From positions 1 to 64,000 of the forward strand of contig NZ_CP095078.1 in NCBI RefSeq assembly GCF_022919075.1: a DNA stretch of 64,000 nt. The letters are read 5' to 3'. The notes under the pieces are model-generated. The model searched no databases. It saw only the letters and a program-made list of their open reading frames with translations, and had not been told where the DNA came from. This DNA is from Nocardioides sp. W7 (GTDB taxonomy: Bacteria > Actinomycetota > Actinomycetes > Propionibacteriales > Nocardioidaceae). The stretch's first letter is position 1. The number at the start of each line of letters is the position of its first letter. The translations under genes were made by a program, and so were the position numbers. Positions 8,362 to 18,583 of this stretch are shown one piece after another.

Positions 8362-9518
8362 GCGGGGGCCACCTCGCTGAGGTCGGGACGATCGCTGTCG
8401 ACGTAGCGGCGCGGCATCCGGCCGCTGCCGATCCGGGTGACGATCTCGTAGCTGATCGTGTCGGCCGCCTCGGCCCAGTCCTGGGCGGTCGGGCCGCCGT
8501 CGCGACCCGAGCCGAACAGCTCGACGTCGTCGCCGGGCGCGGGGTGCTCGCCGCCGAGGTCGACGAGGAGCTGGTCCATGCAGATCCGGCCGCGGGTGGG
8601 CCGACGCCGGCCGGCGACCAGCGCCTCGGCGGAGTTGCCGGCCCGGCGCGGCACGCCGTCGCCGTACCCGACCGGGACCAGGCCGAGGGTCGTCGGCGCG
8701 TCCGCGATCCAGGTGCGGCCGTACGACACCGCGTCGCCCGCCGCGACGTCCTTGACGAGCGCCAGGGTGGCCCGCGCGGTCATCGCCGGCACCAGACCCA
8801 GGTCGGGGGTCTCCCCCGGCGCCGGGTCCAGGCCGTACGACGCGATGCCGCAGCGGACCAGGTCGAAGCGGCTGCTCGGGCGCAGGATCGCGGCCGCGGA
8901 GTTGGCCAGGTGGCGCACCTCGGGCTCCAGGCCGGCCGCCTCCGCGACCGCCAGCGCCGCTCGGAAGGCGGTCTCCTGCGCGTCGTTGGCCGGGTCGTCC
9001 GGCTCGTCGCTGGAGGAGAGGTGGGACCAGATTCCGGTGACCTTCCAGTGCCCGGCCAGCTCGCCCGCGCGGGCTCGCTCCACCAGGGCCGGCCAGGCGG
9101 CCGGCGACGAGCCGCCGCGCGAGAGTCCGGTGTCGATCTTCAGCTGCACCCGGGCCGTCCGCCCGGTGTCGCCGACCGCCTCCTCGATCTCGTCGAGCTC
9201 GGCCGGCGTGTAGGCGGTCAGGTCGAGGTCGGCGGCGACGCCCGCGTCGTACTCCTCGCCGGGGACGTAGAGCCAGCAGAGGATCCGCCCGGTGTCGCCC
9301 GCCGCTCGCAGCTCGAGCGCCTCGTCGAGGGTGGCGACCCCGAGCCACTCGGCGCCGGCCTCCCGGGCGGCACGCGCGGTCGGGACCATGCCGTGGCCGT
9401 AGCCGTCGGCCTTCACGACCGTCATCATCGCGACGCCGGTCAGCTCGCGCAGGGTGTGCACGTTGTGCCGGACTGCCGCGAGATCGACGACGATCTCGGC
9501 ACGTGCGGCGGACTTCAT
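8358..9518 (-). CDS. alr: Alanine racemase
   Basis: PLP enzyme that interconverts L- and D-alanine for peptidoglycan. 386 residues. The PLP-binding lysine is Lys36 in VVKADGYGHG, the second catalytic base Tyr is in VSYGRTW, and the C-terminal beta domain carries RGRICMDQLLVDLG. The ATG at 9516-9518 was chosen over longer in-frame extensions because the protein then begins MKSAARAEIVVDL, as in the family. It lies 16 bp downstream of nnr and is coupled to the hydrolase gene. Confidence 0.97.
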   Translation of the reverse strand: MKSAARAEIVVDLAAVRHNVHTLRELTGVAMMTVVKADGYGHGMVPTARAAREAGAEWLGVATLDEALELRAAGDTGRILCWLYVPGEEYDAGVAADLDLTAYTPAELDEIEEAVGDTGRTARVQLKIDTGLSRGGSSPAAWPALVERARAGELAGHWKVTGIWSHLSSSDEPDDPANDAQETAFRAALAVAEAAGLEPEVRHLANSAAAILRPSSRFDLVRCGIASYGLDPAPGETPDLGLVPAMTARATLALVKDVAAGDAVSYGRTWIADAPTTLGLVPVGYGDGVPRRAGNSAEALVAGRRRPTRGRICMDQLLVDLGGEHPAPGDDVELFGSGRDGGPTAQDWAEAADTISYEIVTRIGSGRMPRRYVDSDRPDLSEVAPA

Positions 9519-9534
9519 GTCACCGATTCTCCCA

Positions 9535-10920
9535 TCAGGGCCTCGGCAGGCCGCGGACCCCCTCGGCGATCGCGTGCGCCACGTCTCCCGCGACGAGCGG
9601 GCCGCCGTCGGAGGCGAGGGACGCGGCCGCCCCGTGCAGCCACGAGCCGACCGAGGCGGCGTCGTACGACGAGAGCCCGGCCGCGAGCAGCGCACCGACC
9701 AGTCCGCCGAGCACGTCGCCGGCGCCGGCCGTCGCCAGCCACGGGGTCCCGGTCTCGGTGACCCGGACCCGGCCGTCGGGCGCGGCGACCAGGGTGCGGC
9801 GACCCTTCAGCAGCACGACGCAGCCGTACGTCGTGGCCGCGCGCCGTGCGTGCGCCAACGGGGTCGCCTCGACCTCGGTCCGCTCCACGCCGAGCATCCG
9901 GGCGAGCTCGCCGGCGTGCGGGGTGAGCACGGTGGTCTCGGGCAACGGGCCGGTCACGTGGGCCAGCGCGTCGGCGTCCACGACCGTGGGGACGCCATCG
10001 GCCAGTGCAGCGGTGAGCTCGGTGCCGGCGTGCTCGCCCCCGCCGGAGCCGACCACCCAGGCCTGCACCCGGCCCGCGCCCACGACCTCGGGATGCGCAG
10101 CCCGCACCCGGTCGGCGACGGCGGGCTCGCCGACGTACCGGACCATGCCGGCGAGGCCGCTCGCCGCACCGGCGACGCTGAGCAGGGCGGCGCCGGGGTA
10201 CTCCGCCGACCCGGCCCGCACGCCGACCACCCCGCGGGCGTACTTCTGCGCGTCGCTCGCCGGCCGGGGCAGCAGCCGGGCGACGTCGGCGGGCTGCAGC
10301 GCCTCGACGTCCGCTGTCGGGAGCACCGGCCCGAGCCCGAGGTCGACGAGGTGAACCGCGCCGCAGGCGTGCGCCGCCGGGTCGACCAGGTGGGCGACCT
10401 TGTGGGTCCCGAACGTGACGGTCAGGTCGGCGACGACATGGTCATCGGGGAGCTCGCCGGTGTCGACGTCCACGCCGCTGGGGGTGTCGACGGCGACCAG
10501 TGGGACCCCCCGCACCTGCGCCAACGCGGCCGCCGCGTCGGGTCGCAGCCCGGGCCGGCCGCCGATGCCGACGATGCCGTCGACGACGACGTCGGGTCGT
10601 GTGGCGATATCGCCGACGACCCGGCCACCGGCGGCCCGCAGCGCGGCCAACCCGCCCTCGTGGACCCGCTCGGAGAGCAGCCGGGCGTCGACAGCGCAGC
10701 CGCGGCGCGCGAGCACCGCGCCGGCGTACAGCGCATCGCCGCCGTTGTCGCCCGACCCGACGAGCAGCAGCACCCGCCGGCCGTACGCCGACCCGAGCAG
10801 GTCGAGGATCGCGTGCGCCAGCCCGTGCGCCGCCCGCTGCATCAGCGCCCCCTCCGGGAGCCGCGCCAGCAGCACCGCCTCGGCTTCGCGGACCTGCGCG
10901 ACCGTGTGTGCGTGCCTCAC
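9535..10920 (-). CDS. nnr: Bifunctional NAD(P)H-hydrate epimerase/dehydratase
   Basis: Repairs damaged NAD(P)H hydrates. The 461-residue protein fuses a YjeF-N epimerase domain (residues about 1-210; VGSGDNGGDALYAG and the VDTPSGVDVDTG loop) to an ADP-dependent dehydratase of ribokinase-like fold (about 225-455; LTPHAGELARMLG and the ATAGAGDVLGG phosphate loop). It starts with GTG at 10918-10920. It is 16 bp upstream of alr, a common actinobacterial order. Confidence 0.95.
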   Translation of the reverse strand: MRHAHTVAQVREAEAVLLARLPEGALMQRAAHGLAHAILDLLGSAYGRRVLLLVGSGDNGGDALYAGAVLARRGCAVDARLLSERVHEGGLAALRAAGGRVVGDIATRPDVVVDGIVGIGGRPGLRPDAAAALAQVRGVPLVAVDTPSGVDVDTGELPDDHVVADLTVTFGTHKVAHLVDPAAHACGAVHLVDLGLGPVLPTADVEALQPADVARLLPRPASDAQKYARGVVGVRAGSAEYPGAALLSVAGAASGLAGMVRYVGEPAVADRVRAAHPEVVGAGRVQAWVVGSGGGEHAGTELTAALADGVPTVVDADALAHVTGPLPETTVLTPHAGELARMLGVERTEVEATPLAHARRAATTYGCVVLLKGRRTLVAAPDGRVRVTETGTPWLATAGAGDVLGGLVGALLAAGLSSYDAASVGSWLHGAAASLASDGGPLVAGDVAHAIAEGVRGLPRP

Positions 10921-10956
10921 GCTCCGACCCTAGCCAGTGCGGGGAGGGGCGGGGGG

Positions 10957-11089
10957 CGGTGAGCCATCCACCGTTACGCGGTCCCGTTCGGTGGTTGAGG
11001 CACCGCTCGTCCGGCGGGCCGCGGCGACCCGCCGCGGGGGCGGTGAGCCACCCACCGTTCCGGCGACCGTTTCGGTGGACAACTCACCG
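10957..11089. repeat. Two related hairpins flanking a GC-rich stem
   Basis: In the 196-bp gap between acpS (ends 11117) and nnr (starts 10920), the word CGGTGAGCCAYCCACCGTT occurs at 10957 and 11041. Each copy is followed by an imperfect inverted copy (CGGTGGTTGAGGCACCG near 10989-11005; CGGTGGACAACTCACCG at 11073-11089). Between them CGGCGGG (11012-11018) pairs with CCCGCCG (11028-11034). The stems could terminate acpS transcription. Confidence 0.6.
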
Positions 11090-11116
11090 ACGGCGGGCCG
11101 CAGCCACGACCCGCGC

Positions 11117-11467
11117 TCAGCCCTCCAGCACCACCACGGCCGAGGCGATGCCGGCATCGTGCGAGAGCGAGACGTGCACGGAGCCGACGCCGAGCGCCTC
11201 AGCGCGGGCCAGGACCGAGCCGCGCATCTCCAGCAACGGGCGGCCTGAGGACTCGTTCAGCACCTCGGCGTCGTGCCAGGACATGCCGACCGGCGCGCCG
11301 AGGGCCTTGGCGAGCGCCTCCTTGGCGGCGAAGCGGGCGGCCAGGGAGGCCAGCGGACGGGTCGCCTCGGCCGGCGTGAACAGCCGGCTGCGCAGGCCCG
11401 GAGTGCGCTCCAGCGAGATGCCGAAACGTTCGATGTCGCAGACGTCGATGCCGACCCCGACGATCAT
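11117..11467 (-). CDS. acpS: Holo-[acyl-carrier-protein] synthase
   Basis: Transfers 4'-phosphopantetheine from CoA to ACP. 116 residues, normal AcpS size. Motifs: [12 protein letters not shown] with the Mg-binding Asp8, [13 protein letters not shown] with the conserved Glu, and [12 protein letters not shown] near the end. The ATG (11465-11467) overlaps the glmS stop by 4 nt, so it is translated with glmS. Hairpins follow its stop. Confidence 0.96.
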   Translation of the reverse strand: MIVGVGIDVCDIERFGISLERTPGLRSRLFTPAEATRPLASLAARFAAKEALAKALGAPVGMSWHDAEVLNESSGRPLLEMRGSVLARAEALGVGSVHVSLSHDAGIASAVVVLEG

Positions 11468-13308
11468 TCGACCGTGACCGACTTGGCCAGGTTGCGCGGC
11501 TGGTCGACGTCGTGGCCCATCGCGGTGGCCAGCTCGCACGCGAACAGCTGCAGGGGTACGACGGCGACCAGCGGCTGGAGCAGGACCGGCACCTTCGGCA
11601 GCCAGATCACGTGGTCGGCGTACGGCGTGATCGCCTCGTCGCCCTCCTCGGCCAGGCAGATGGTGCGCGCCCCGCGGGCCCGCACCTCCTGGATGCTGCT
11701 GATCATCTTGTCGTGCAGCTGATCGCGACCGCGGGGAGGTACGACGCACAGCACCGGCAGCCCCTCCTCGACGAGCGCGATCGGGCCGTGCTTGAGCTCG
11801 CCCGCGGCGAAACCCTCGGCGTGCAGGTAGGCCAGTTCCTTGAGCTTCAGCGCTCCCTCGAGCGCGACCGGATAGCCCGCGTGCCGGCCGAGGTAGAGCA
11901 CCGACCGGGTGCCGAGGAGCGACCGGGCGAGCTCGTAGATCTCCGGTGCCCCCGCGAGGACCGACTCGATCTGGTCGGGGATGGCCTCGAGCTGGTGCAT
12001 CACCTGGTCGATCTCGTCGCCGTACCGGGTGCCCTTGACCTGGGCGAGGTAGAGCGCGAGCAGGTAGCAGGCGACCAGCTGGGTCAGGAAGCCCTTGGTG
12101 GAGGCGACGCCGATCTCGGGACCGGCGTGGGTGTAGATGACGGCGTCGGACTCGCGCGGGATCGTCGAGCCGTTGGTGTTGCAGATGGCGAGGACCTTGG
12201 AGCGCTGCAGCCGCGCGTGCCGGATCGCCTGCAGCGTGTCGGCGGTCTCGCCGGACTGGCTGATCGCGACCACGAGCGTGGAGTAGTCGAGGATCGGGTC
12301 TCGGTAGCGGAACTCCGAGGACAGCTCGACCTCGACGGGGATCCGGCACCAGTGCTCGATGGCGTACTTGGCGACCATGCCGGCGTAGAACGACGTGCCG
12401 GCCGCGATGATGATGATCTTGTCGATGTCGCGCAGCTCCTGGTCGGAGAGGCGCATCTCGTCGAGCTGGAGCAGGCCGCCGCGGGAGTGCCGGCCGAGCA
12501 GCGAGTCGGCCACCGCGCGCGGCTGCTCGAAGATCTCCTTGCGCATGAACCAGTCGTGGCCGTCCTTCTCGGCGGCCGACAGGTCCCAGTCGACGTGGTA
12601 CGGCGTCCCGGTGGCCGGTGAGCCGTCGAAGCCCGTGACCGTGACCCCGGAGCGGGTGATGGTGACGACCTGGTCCTGACCGAGCTCGAGGGCGTCGCGG
12701 GTGTGCTCGATGAAGGCGGCGACGTCGGAGCCGAGGAAGTTCTCGCCGTCGCCGAGACCGACGACCAGCGGGCTGTTGCGCCGGGCGGCGACGACCCGGT
12801 CCGGGTCGAGCGCGTCGACGGCGACCAGCGTGAAGGCGCCCTGCAGCTGCTGGCAGACCCGCTGCATGGCGGTCGTCAGGTCGACGCCGGAGGCGACCTG
12901 CAGCTCCAGCAGGTGCGCGGCGACCTCGGTGTCGGTCTCGGAGACCAGGTCGTGCCCGTCAAGCTCCAGCCGGGCCCGCAGGTCGGCGAAGTTCTCGATG
13001 ATCCCGTTGTGCACGAGCCCGATCCGGCCGGCGTGGCCGAGGTGCGGGTGCGCGTTGGCGTCGTTGGGGGCGCCGTGGGTCGCCCAGCGGGTGTGGCCGA
13101 TGCCGGTGGTCGAGGCCGGCAGCGGCGCGTCGAGGATCGCCTTCTCCAGGTTGGCGAGCTTGCCGGCCCGCTTCTCCATGGCCAGCGTGCCGCCGTCGAC
13201 GAGCGCGATGCCGGCGGAGTCGTAGCCGCGGTACTCGAGTCGCCGGAGCCCCTCGATGACCACGTCCTGGGCCTGCTGTTCCCCGACGTAGCCCACGATT
13301 CCGCACAT
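11464..13308 (-). CDS. glmS: Glutamine--fructose-6-phosphate aminotransferase (isomerising)
   Basis: Makes glucosamine-6-phosphate from fructose-6-phosphate and glutamine, the first step of UDP-GlcNAc synthesis. 614 residues. The mature N-terminus is Cys2 (MCGIVGYVG), the glutaminase nucleophile, so the start is ATG 13306-13308. The glutaminase domain spans about 1-220, followed by two SIS domains ([19 protein letters not shown]) and the C-terminal [10 protein letters not shown]. No glmS ribozyme-like structure was recognised in the 106 bp upstream gap. glmM, the next pathway enzyme, is 4 kb away on the same strand. Confidence 0.97.
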   Translation of the reverse strand: MCGIVGYVGEQQAQDVVIEGLRRLEYRGYDSAGIALVDGGTLAMEKRAGKLANLEKAILDAPLPASTTGIGHTRWATHGAPNDANAHPHLGHAGRIGLVHNGIIENFADLRARLELDGHDLVSETDTEVAAHLLELQVASGVDLTTAMQRVCQQLQGAFTLVAVDALDPDRVVAARRNSPLVVGLGDGENFLGSDVAAFIEHTRDALELGQDQVVTITRSGVTVTGFDGSPATGTPYHVDWDLSAAEKDGHDWFMRKEIFEQPRAVADSLLGRHSRGGLLQLDEMRLSDQELRDIDKIIIIAAGTSFYAGMVAKYAIEHWCRIPVEVELSSEFRYRDPILDYSTLVVAISQSGETADTLQAIRHARLQRSKVLAICNTNGSTIPRESDAVIYTHAGPEIGVASTKGFLTQLVACYLLALYLAQVKGTRYGDEIDQVMHQLEAIPDQIESVLAGAPEIYELARSLLGTRSVLYLGRHAGYPVALEGALKLKELAYLHAEGFAAGELKHGPIALVEEGLPVLCVVPPRGRDQLHDKMISSIQEVRARGARTICLAEEGDEAITPYADHVIWLPKVPVLLQPLVAVVPLQLFACELATAMGHDVDQPRNLAKSVTVE

Positions 13309-13414
13309 GGACCCCACTCTAGGACGGCGGCCGGCCGCCGCCGGGGAGCGCCTGTCCGTCGATGAGTCGGACGCCACACCCGCGGCCGGGGAGCATGCTG
13401 CAACAATCGCGCCC

Positions 13415-14383
13415 ATGTCTTCCGGCGGTCACCACGACGGTGCCCACGAGTCCTCCCCCTACGCCAACCTCGACCGCTCGGCCTGGGCCGCGCTCGCGGC
13501 GGAGACGGAGAACCCGCTCAGCGCCGAGGAGATCCGCAGCCTCCGGGGTCTCGGCGAATCCCTCGACCTCGACGAGGTCCAGGAGGTCTACCTCCCCCTG
13601 AGTCGGCTGCTCAGCCTGTACGTCAGCGCCGCCGGCCAGCTGCACCGCGCCCAGGAGTCGTTCCTGCACCAGCGCACCCCGCCGCGCACGCCGTTCGTGA
13701 TCGGGCTCGCGGGCTCGGTGGCGGTCGGCAAGTCGACCACCGCCCGGGTGCTGCAGCAGATGCTCGCGCACTGGCCCGAGCACCCCAACGTCGCGCTGGT
13801 GACCACCGACGGCTTCCTCTACCCCAACGCCGAGCTGGAGCGCCGCGGGCTGATGCACCGCAAGGGCTTCCCGGAGTCCTACGACCGGCGGGCGCTGCTG
13901 CGCTTCGTCGTCGACATCAAGTCCGGCAAGGACGAGGTGCTGGCGCCCATCTACTCCCACCTGGTCTACGACGTGGTGCCCGGCGAGAAGGTGGCGATCC
14001 GCAAGCCCGACATCGTGATCGTCGAGGGCCTCAACGTGCTGCAGCCCGCCCGGGCCCGCGACGACGGCCGCACGGGCCTCGCGGTCAGCGACTTCTTCGA
14101 CTTCAGCGTGTACGTCGACGCCGGGCGCGACAAGATCCGGGAGTGGTACGTCTCGCGCTTCCTGCGGCTGCGCGAGACCGCCTTCCGCGACCCGCACTCG
14201 TACTTCGCCAAGTACGCCGCCCTCAGCCCCGAGGAGGCGGTCGCGGAGGCGGAGCGGATCTGGGACACGATCAACGGCCCGAACCTCGTCGAGAACATCC
14301 TCCCGACCCGCGCCCGCGCGACGCTGGTGATGCGCAAGGACCGCGACCACTCGGTGCGCTACGTGCGGCTCAGGAAGCTCTGA
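13415..14383 (+). CDS. coaA: Type I pantothenate kinase
   Basis: First step of CoA synthesis: ATP-dependent phosphorylation of pantothenate. 322 residues with the P-loop GSVAVGKS (100-107) and the type I signature ([26 protein letters not shown] in part). The ATG at 13415 was chosen although the frame is open further upstream, because the N-terminus then has family length. It is divergent from glmS (106 bp) and converges with the GNAT gene, 8 bp between stops. Confidence 0.96.
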   Translation: MSSGGHHDGAHESSPYANLDRSAWAALAAETENPLSAEEIRSLRGLGESLDLDEVQEVYLPLSRLLSLYVSAAGQLHRAQESFLHQRTPPRTPFVIGLAGSVAVGKSTTARVLQQMLAHWPEHPNVALVTTDGFLYPNAELERRGLMHRKGFPESYDRRALLRFVVDIKSGKDEVLAPIYSHLVYDVVPGEKVAIRKPDIVIVEGLNVLQPARARDDGRTGLAVSDFFDFSVYVDAGRDKIREWYVSRFLRLRETAFRDPHSYFAKYAALSPEEAVAEAERIWDTINGPNLVENILPTRARATLVMRKDRDHSVRYVRLRKL

Positions 14384-14391
14384 GCTGACCG

Positions 14392-15396
14392 TCAGGTCCG
14401 CTTCTGCACGTCCAGGCAGCGCTCGACGACGCGGTAGCCGAGCGCCTCGTTCACGGCGTTCATGGGGGCGTTCACGCCGGCGTTCGTGGTGACCACCACC
14501 GGGCACGCCGGGAACAGCTCGAGCAGCCGGCGGTGCGTCGCGAGCTTCAGCCCGAGCCCGAGCCGGTGGCCACGGTGCTCGGGCAGCACGAGCGTGCCGC
14601 CGACGATGGCGAGCCGCGGGTCAGCGCGGGTGACCCCCAGCTCGGTGAAACCCGCGAGCCGCCCGTCCGGCGCCACGCCGACCGCGACCAGCCAGGCCCG
14701 GCCCGCGGCGGCCGTGCGCTCCTCGTGCTCCGCCAGGCGGGCGGGGGTCCACGCGGCCGCCTCCAGGTCGAGGTCGCCGCTGGGGACCATCGTCATGAAG
14801 GACGAGAGCAGGCCGCAGAAGTCCGCGGCCCACTCGGTGGGGACGTGGTCCTCGATGGCGGCGACCCGGTAGCCGCCCAGGTGGGCGGCGACGTCGTCCT
14901 CGAGCGCCGGCCAGCGCTCCGCCGCGGTGGCCAGGTCGAGCAGCTTGGACGCCTCGGCGCTCGCGACCGGGTAGCCGTGCGCCGCGGCGAACAGCGAGCC
15001 CGGACTCTCGGCCTCGACGGGGGCGTGGGTCGTGGCGACGTACGTCGTCCGGCCCTCGGCCGCCGCGCGTCGCTCGAGCTCGGCGAGCAGGGTCCGTCCG
15101 ACGCCCCGACGGCGGTGCCCGGGCAGCACCCGCACCTCGAGCTCGGCCAACCGGGGGTTGTCCAGCAGCCACCACACCACCAGCCCGTGGCCGACGACCT
15201 CGCCGTCCTGCACGGCCAGCAGCCGGGTGCGGTCCAGGTCGGAGCGGGCCGCCCGCATCGACGCCCGGCCGACCTCCCAGGCCGGCCAGGCGTCGTACGG
15301 CCGGTCATGGGCGGTGACGGCCGCGCCGACCTCCCACCAGGCCCGCAGGGCGGCGTCGTCGGAGACATCGACGACCCGGAGCTCCACGTCGCTCAC
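14392..15396 (-). CDS. Double-GNAT acetyltransferase
   Basis: 334 residues with two GNAT folds in tandem. The first acetyl-CoA motif is LEVRVLPGHRRRGVGRTLL (about 87-105), the second TLVLPEHRGHRLGLGLKLA (about 272-290), with NEALGYRVVERCL at the C-terminus. Substrate unknown; MshD (mycothiol synthase) has this double plan but I see no reason to name it so. It starts with GTG at 15396, overlapping the permease stop by 4 nt, so it is the third gene of an ABC exporter operon. It is a paralogue of the protein at 25020-26042. Confidence 0.85.
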   Translation of the reverse strand: MSDVELRVVDVSDDAALRAWWEVGAAVTAHDRPYDAWPAWEVGRASMRAARSDLDRTRLLAVQDGEVVGHGLVVWWLLDNPRLAELEVRVLPGHRRRGVGRTLLAELERRAAAEGRTTYVATTHAPVEAESPGSLFAAAHGYPVASAEASKLLDLATAAERWPALEDDVAAHLGGYRVAAIEDHVPTEWAADFCGLLSSFMTMVPSGDLDLEAAAWTPARLAEHEERTAAAGRAWLVAVGVAPDGRLAGFTELGVTRADPRLAIVGGTLVLPEHRGHRLGLGLKLATHRRLLELFPACPVVVTTNAGVNAPMNAVNEALGYRVVERCLDVQKRT

Positions 15397-16187
15397 CCGA
15401 TGTCCCGGCGGAAGGTGGTCAGCCGTCCGGCCAGCGCGAAGAGGGCGGCGTACCCCAGCAGCACCAGTGCCCCACCCCAGCGCGGCAGCAGGTCGCCCCC
15501 ACCGAGCTCGCCGAAGAAGCTCGCGCCGATCAGCGCGTCGGCAGCCGCGCCGGGCAGGTACGCCGAGACCCCGGCCAGCGCGTCGACCGCGCCGAGCGCC
15601 AGCCGGGCGATCGGCTCGACCAGCTGGGTGAAGGCGAGGATCACGACGACCGCTGCCACCTGGTTGGTGAGCAGACAGCCGAACGCCGCGCCGACCACCG
15701 CCCAGAGCGCCGTCGTGAGCACGCCGAGGACCAGCACCGCGACGACCTCGGGGTCGGTGAGGAAGGCGCCGTCGCCCTGCCAGGCCAGGACCGGCGCGCT
15801 GGCCGCCACCAGAGCGAGCACCCCGACCAGCCCGAGCGCCAAGCCGACCGGCACCGTCGCGAGCAGCTTCGCGGCCACCACCACGCTCCGCCGCGGCTCG
15901 ACCAGCAGGGTCTGGGTGATCGTGCGGTGCCGGAACTCGGTGGTGACCGAGAGGCTCCCGACCACGAGCGGGAAGACGTAGCCGATCGCGTTCACGAGGG
16001 AGTACGTCGCGGTCGCGGCGTCGCGGCCAGCGAGCGGCGGCGCCCCGGCTCCCTCGGTCGTGACCGTGAAGCTGAGCGCCATCACGGCACCGATGAACGC
16101 GAGGTAGCCGCCCATGCCGAGCAGCAGGATCCACCAGAGCCGGGTCGAGACCAGCTTGCGGTGCTCGGCGAGCAGCGCGGCCCTCAT
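15393..16187 (-). CDS. ABC-2 type transporter permease
   Basis: 264-residue membrane protein with about six hydrophobic segments (for example LWWILLLGMGGYLAFIGAVM and AVVVILAFTQLVEPIARLAL) and the pattern EFRHRTITQTLL, typical of ABC-2/DrrB-like permeases. It overlaps the ATPase gene upstream and the GNAT gene downstream by 4 nt each, so the three proteins are made together. Confidence 0.85.
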   Translation of the reverse strand: MRAALLAEHRKLVSTRLWWILLLGMGGYLAFIGAVMALSFTVTTEGAGAPPLAGRDAATATYSLVNAIGYVFPLVVGSLSVTTEFRHRTITQTLLVEPRRSVVVAAKLLATVPVGLALGLVGVLALVAASAPVLAWQGDGAFLTDPEVVAVLVLGVLTTALWAVVGAAFGCLLTNQVAAVVVILAFTQLVEPIARLALGAVDALAGVSAYLPGAAADALIGASFFGELGGGDLLPRWGGALVLLGYAALFALAGRLTTFRRDIG

Positions 16188-17092
16188 GCCGGCACCGCCT
16201 CGGGCTGGACCGCGGTCAGTCGGAGGAAGGCCGCCTCGAGGTCCTCACCCCGGGTGGCGAGCTGACGCAGCTCCAGGCCGGCCGCGAAGCAGGCGGCGCC
16301 CGCCTCGGCCGCCGAGACCCCGTGCAGCAGCAGTCCGTCCCCCTCCGGCTCCGCGAGCCAGCCGCGCTCGGCCGCGAGCCGGGACAGCCGCTCCCGGTCG
16401 GCGGCCACCACCAGCGTCCCGGCCTCGGCGGTGGCGGCGAGCTCGGCCAGCGAGGAGGCGTGCACCAGCCGGCCGCGCGCGATGACGACGACCTCGTCCA
16501 CGGTGTGCTGCACCTCGCTGAGGAGGTGGCTGGACACCAGCACGGTGCGCCCCTCCGCGGCGAAACGACGCAGCAGCCCGCGCATCCAGACGATGCCCTC
16601 GGGGTCGAGCCCGTTCGCGGGCTCGTCGAGCACGACGGCCGGCGGGTCGGCGAGCAGCGCCGTGGCCAGGCCGAGCCGCTGCTTCATGCCCATGGAGTAG
16701 GCGCCGACCCGACGTCCGGCGAACGCGCCCATGCCGACCAGCTCGAGCACCTCGCGGCAGCGGGCCCGACTCACGCCGACCTGCGGTGCGTACGTCTCCA
16801 GGTGCGCCAGGCCGGTGCGTCCGGGGTGGAAGCCGGGCTCGAGCGAGGAGCCGACCAGACGGGCGGGCTGCGGGTGCTCGACGTACGGCCGGTCCCCGAC
16901 GAGCGTGCGCCCGGCGGTGGGCTGCGCCAGGCCGAGCAGCACCCGCAGGGTGGTCGTCTTGCCGGACCCGTTGGGGCCCAGGAAACCGGTCACCACCCCG
17001 GGTCGCACCGTGAACGAGAGGTCGTCGACCGCCCGCACCGATCCGAAATGCTTGGTCACACTCTCGATGCTCAGGGTGGGGCCGTCGGGCAT
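16184..17092 (-). CDS. ABC transporter ATP-binding protein
   Basis: 302-residue ATPase: Walker A GPNGSGKTT (about 40-48), signature MGMKQRLGLATALL (the LSGGQ position reads YSMGMKQR, as in DrrA-type exporters), Walker B PAVVLDEPANGLDPEG, and the C-terminal extension of antibiotic or lipid exporters. It pairs with the permease immediately downstream. First gene of the unit, starting 23 bp after the glmM stop (17116). Confidence 0.93.
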   Translation of the reverse strand: MPDGPTLSIESVTKHFGSVRAVDDLSFTVRPGVVTGFLGPNGSGKTTTLRVLLGLAQPTAGRTLVGDRPYVEHPQPARLVGSSLEPGFHPGRTGLAHLETYAPQVGVSRARCREVLELVGMGAFAGRRVGAYSMGMKQRLGLATALLADPPAVVLDEPANGLDPEGIVWMRGLLRRFAAEGRTVLVSSHLLSEVQHTVDEVVVIARGRLVHASSLAELAATAEAGTLVVAADRERLSRLAAERGWLAEPEGDGLLLHGVSAAEAGAACFAAGLELRQLATRGEDLEAAFLRLTAVQPEAVPA

Positions 17093-17115
17093 GGGTCCAC
17101 CCTAGGAGAGGGCGC

Positions 17116-18459
17116 TCAGGTCAGGGTGAGGCGGTCCCGGACGACTTCGGCGAGGCGCTCGGCCACCCCGTGGGCGCGGTCCTGGGTCTCGGCCTCGACC
17201 ATCACCCGGACCAGCGGCTCGGTGCCGGAGGCCCGCAGCAGCACCCGGCCGCCGTCACCCAGTGCCGCCTCCTCGGCGGCGACCGCGGCGACCAGCGCCG
17301 GGTCGTCGGTGCGGGTCCGGTCGACCCCGGGGACGTTGAGCAGGACCTGCGGGAAGCGTGTCATCACCGCGGCCAGCGAGGCCAGCGACTCCCCCGTCAC
17401 GACCATCCGCTCCAGCACGTGCAGCGCGGTGAGGATGCCGTCGCCGGTGGTGGCGTAGTCGCGCTGGATGACGTGCCCGGACTGCTCACCGCCGAGGGAG
17501 TAGCCCCCGGCGTTCATGGCCTCCAGGACGTAGCGGTCGCCGACGGCGGTCTGCCGGACGTGGACGCCGTGCTGCGCCATCGCCCGGACGAAGCCGAGGT
17601 TGCTCATCACCGTCACGACGACGGTGTCGTCGACGAGTCGGCCCGCGTCGCGCAGGCCCAGCGCGAGGATGGCCAGGATCTGGTCGCCATCGACGACCTC
17701 GCCGCGGTGGTCGACCGCGAGGCAGCGGTCGGCGTCGCCGTCGAGGGCGAAGCCGGCGTCGGCCCCGTGCTCGAGCACGGCCGCGCGCAGCGGCCCCAGA
17801 TGGGTGGAGCCGCAGCCGTCGTTGATGTTGAGCCCGTCGGGCTCGGCGTTGATGGCGATCACGGTCGCGCCGGCCTCGGCCAGCGCGAGCGGTCCGGCCT
17901 CCGACGCGGCACCGTGGGCGCAGTCGAGGACGACCTTCAGGCCGCTGAGCGGCTTGGTCGTGGCGACCAGGTGGCCGACGTACTCCTGGATCGGGGTGGA
18001 GTACGGCGTGACCCGCCCGACGTCGGCGCCGGTGGGCGGCTGCCAGGGCTGGCCCATCAGCTCCTCGATGGCCTGCTCGATCGCGTCGTCGAGCTTGACC
18101 CCGCCGCGGGCGAGGAACTTGATGCCGTTGTCGGGCATCGGGTTGTGCGAGGCGCTGATGACGACGCCCACGTCCGCCCCGAGGGCGTCGGTGAGGTAGG
18201 CGACGCCCGGCGTCGGGACGACCCGGACGCGCACGACGTCGACGCCCGCGGAGGCCAGACCGGCCACGACCGCGTGCTCCAGGAACTGACCCGAGATCCG
18301 GGTGTCCCGGCCGACGACGGCGAGCGGCCGGTGCCCGGCGTACTCACCGCGGTCGACGAGGACCCGGGCTGCGGCGACGGAGAGGTCCAGGGCCAGCGAA
18401 GCGGTCAATGGACCGTTCGCCAGACCCCGGACCCCGTCGGTGCCGAAAAGTCTCGTCAT
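17116..18459 (-). CDS. glmM: Phosphoglucosamine mutase
   Basis: Converts GlcN-6-P to GlcN-1-P, second step of UDP-GlcNAc synthesis. 447 residues. Start ATG 18457-18459 gives [15 protein letters not shown], the family N-terminus; an in-frame extension upstream lies in a hairpin leader. The phosphoserine loop is [17 protein letters not shown], the metal loop [14 protein letters not shown], and the phosphate-binding loop [14 protein letters not shown] near the end. It follows rpsI, as in many actinobacteria. Confidence 0.97.
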   Translation of the reverse strand: MTRLFGTDGVRGLANGPLTASLALDLSVAAARVLVDRGEYAGHRPLAVVGRDTRISGQFLEHAVVAGLASAGVDVVRVRVVPTPGVAYLTDALGADVGVVISASHNPMPDNGIKFLARGGVKLDDAIEQAIEELMGQPWQPPTGADVGRVTPYSTPIQEYVGHLVATTKPLSGLKVVLDCAHGAASEAGPLALAEAGATVIAINAEPDGLNINDGCGSTHLGPLRAAVLEHGADAGFALDGDADRCLAVDHRGEVVDGDQILAILALGLRDAGRLVDDTVVVTVMSNLGFVRAMAQHGVHVRQTAVGDRYVLEAMNAGGYSLGGEQSGHVIQRDYATTGDGILTALHVLERMVVTGESLASLAAVMTRFPQVLLNVPGVDRTRTDDPALVAAVAAEEAALGDGGRVLLRASGTEPLVRVMVEAETQDRAHGVAERLAEVVRDRLTLT

Positions 18460-18470
18460 CACGACAACTT

Positions 18471-18582
18471 TCTGGGACGCGTGCCGGAGTGTCTCGCAAG
18501 GCGGAGCCGCGAAGGCGACCTTCGAGCGGAGCGGGTCGTCGAGCGGTGACAACGCCGCGAGGTGCCCGGCACGCGTTCCAGA
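18471..18582 (-). promoter_or_regulatory. Long stem-loop in the glmM leader
   Basis: Between rpsI and glmM, 18471-18488 (TCTGGGACGCGTGCCGGA) is complementary to 18565-18582 with two mismatches. The 76-nt loop is itself GC-rich. The structure occupies nearly the entire intergenic region and ends 11 bp before the glmM start. It may be a processing, termination or attenuation element. Confidence 0.55.
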
Positions 18583-18583
18583 A

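Noticed and set aside
11118..13308. glmS ribozyme or riboswitch
   Set aside because: The 106-bp gap upstream of glmS has no recognisable ribozyme core, and the class is typical of Firmicutes.
13307..13414. Longer coaA start within the glmS leader
   Set aside because: The extra N-terminal residues are low-complexity and overlap the divergent promoter region; ATG 13415 gives the family length.
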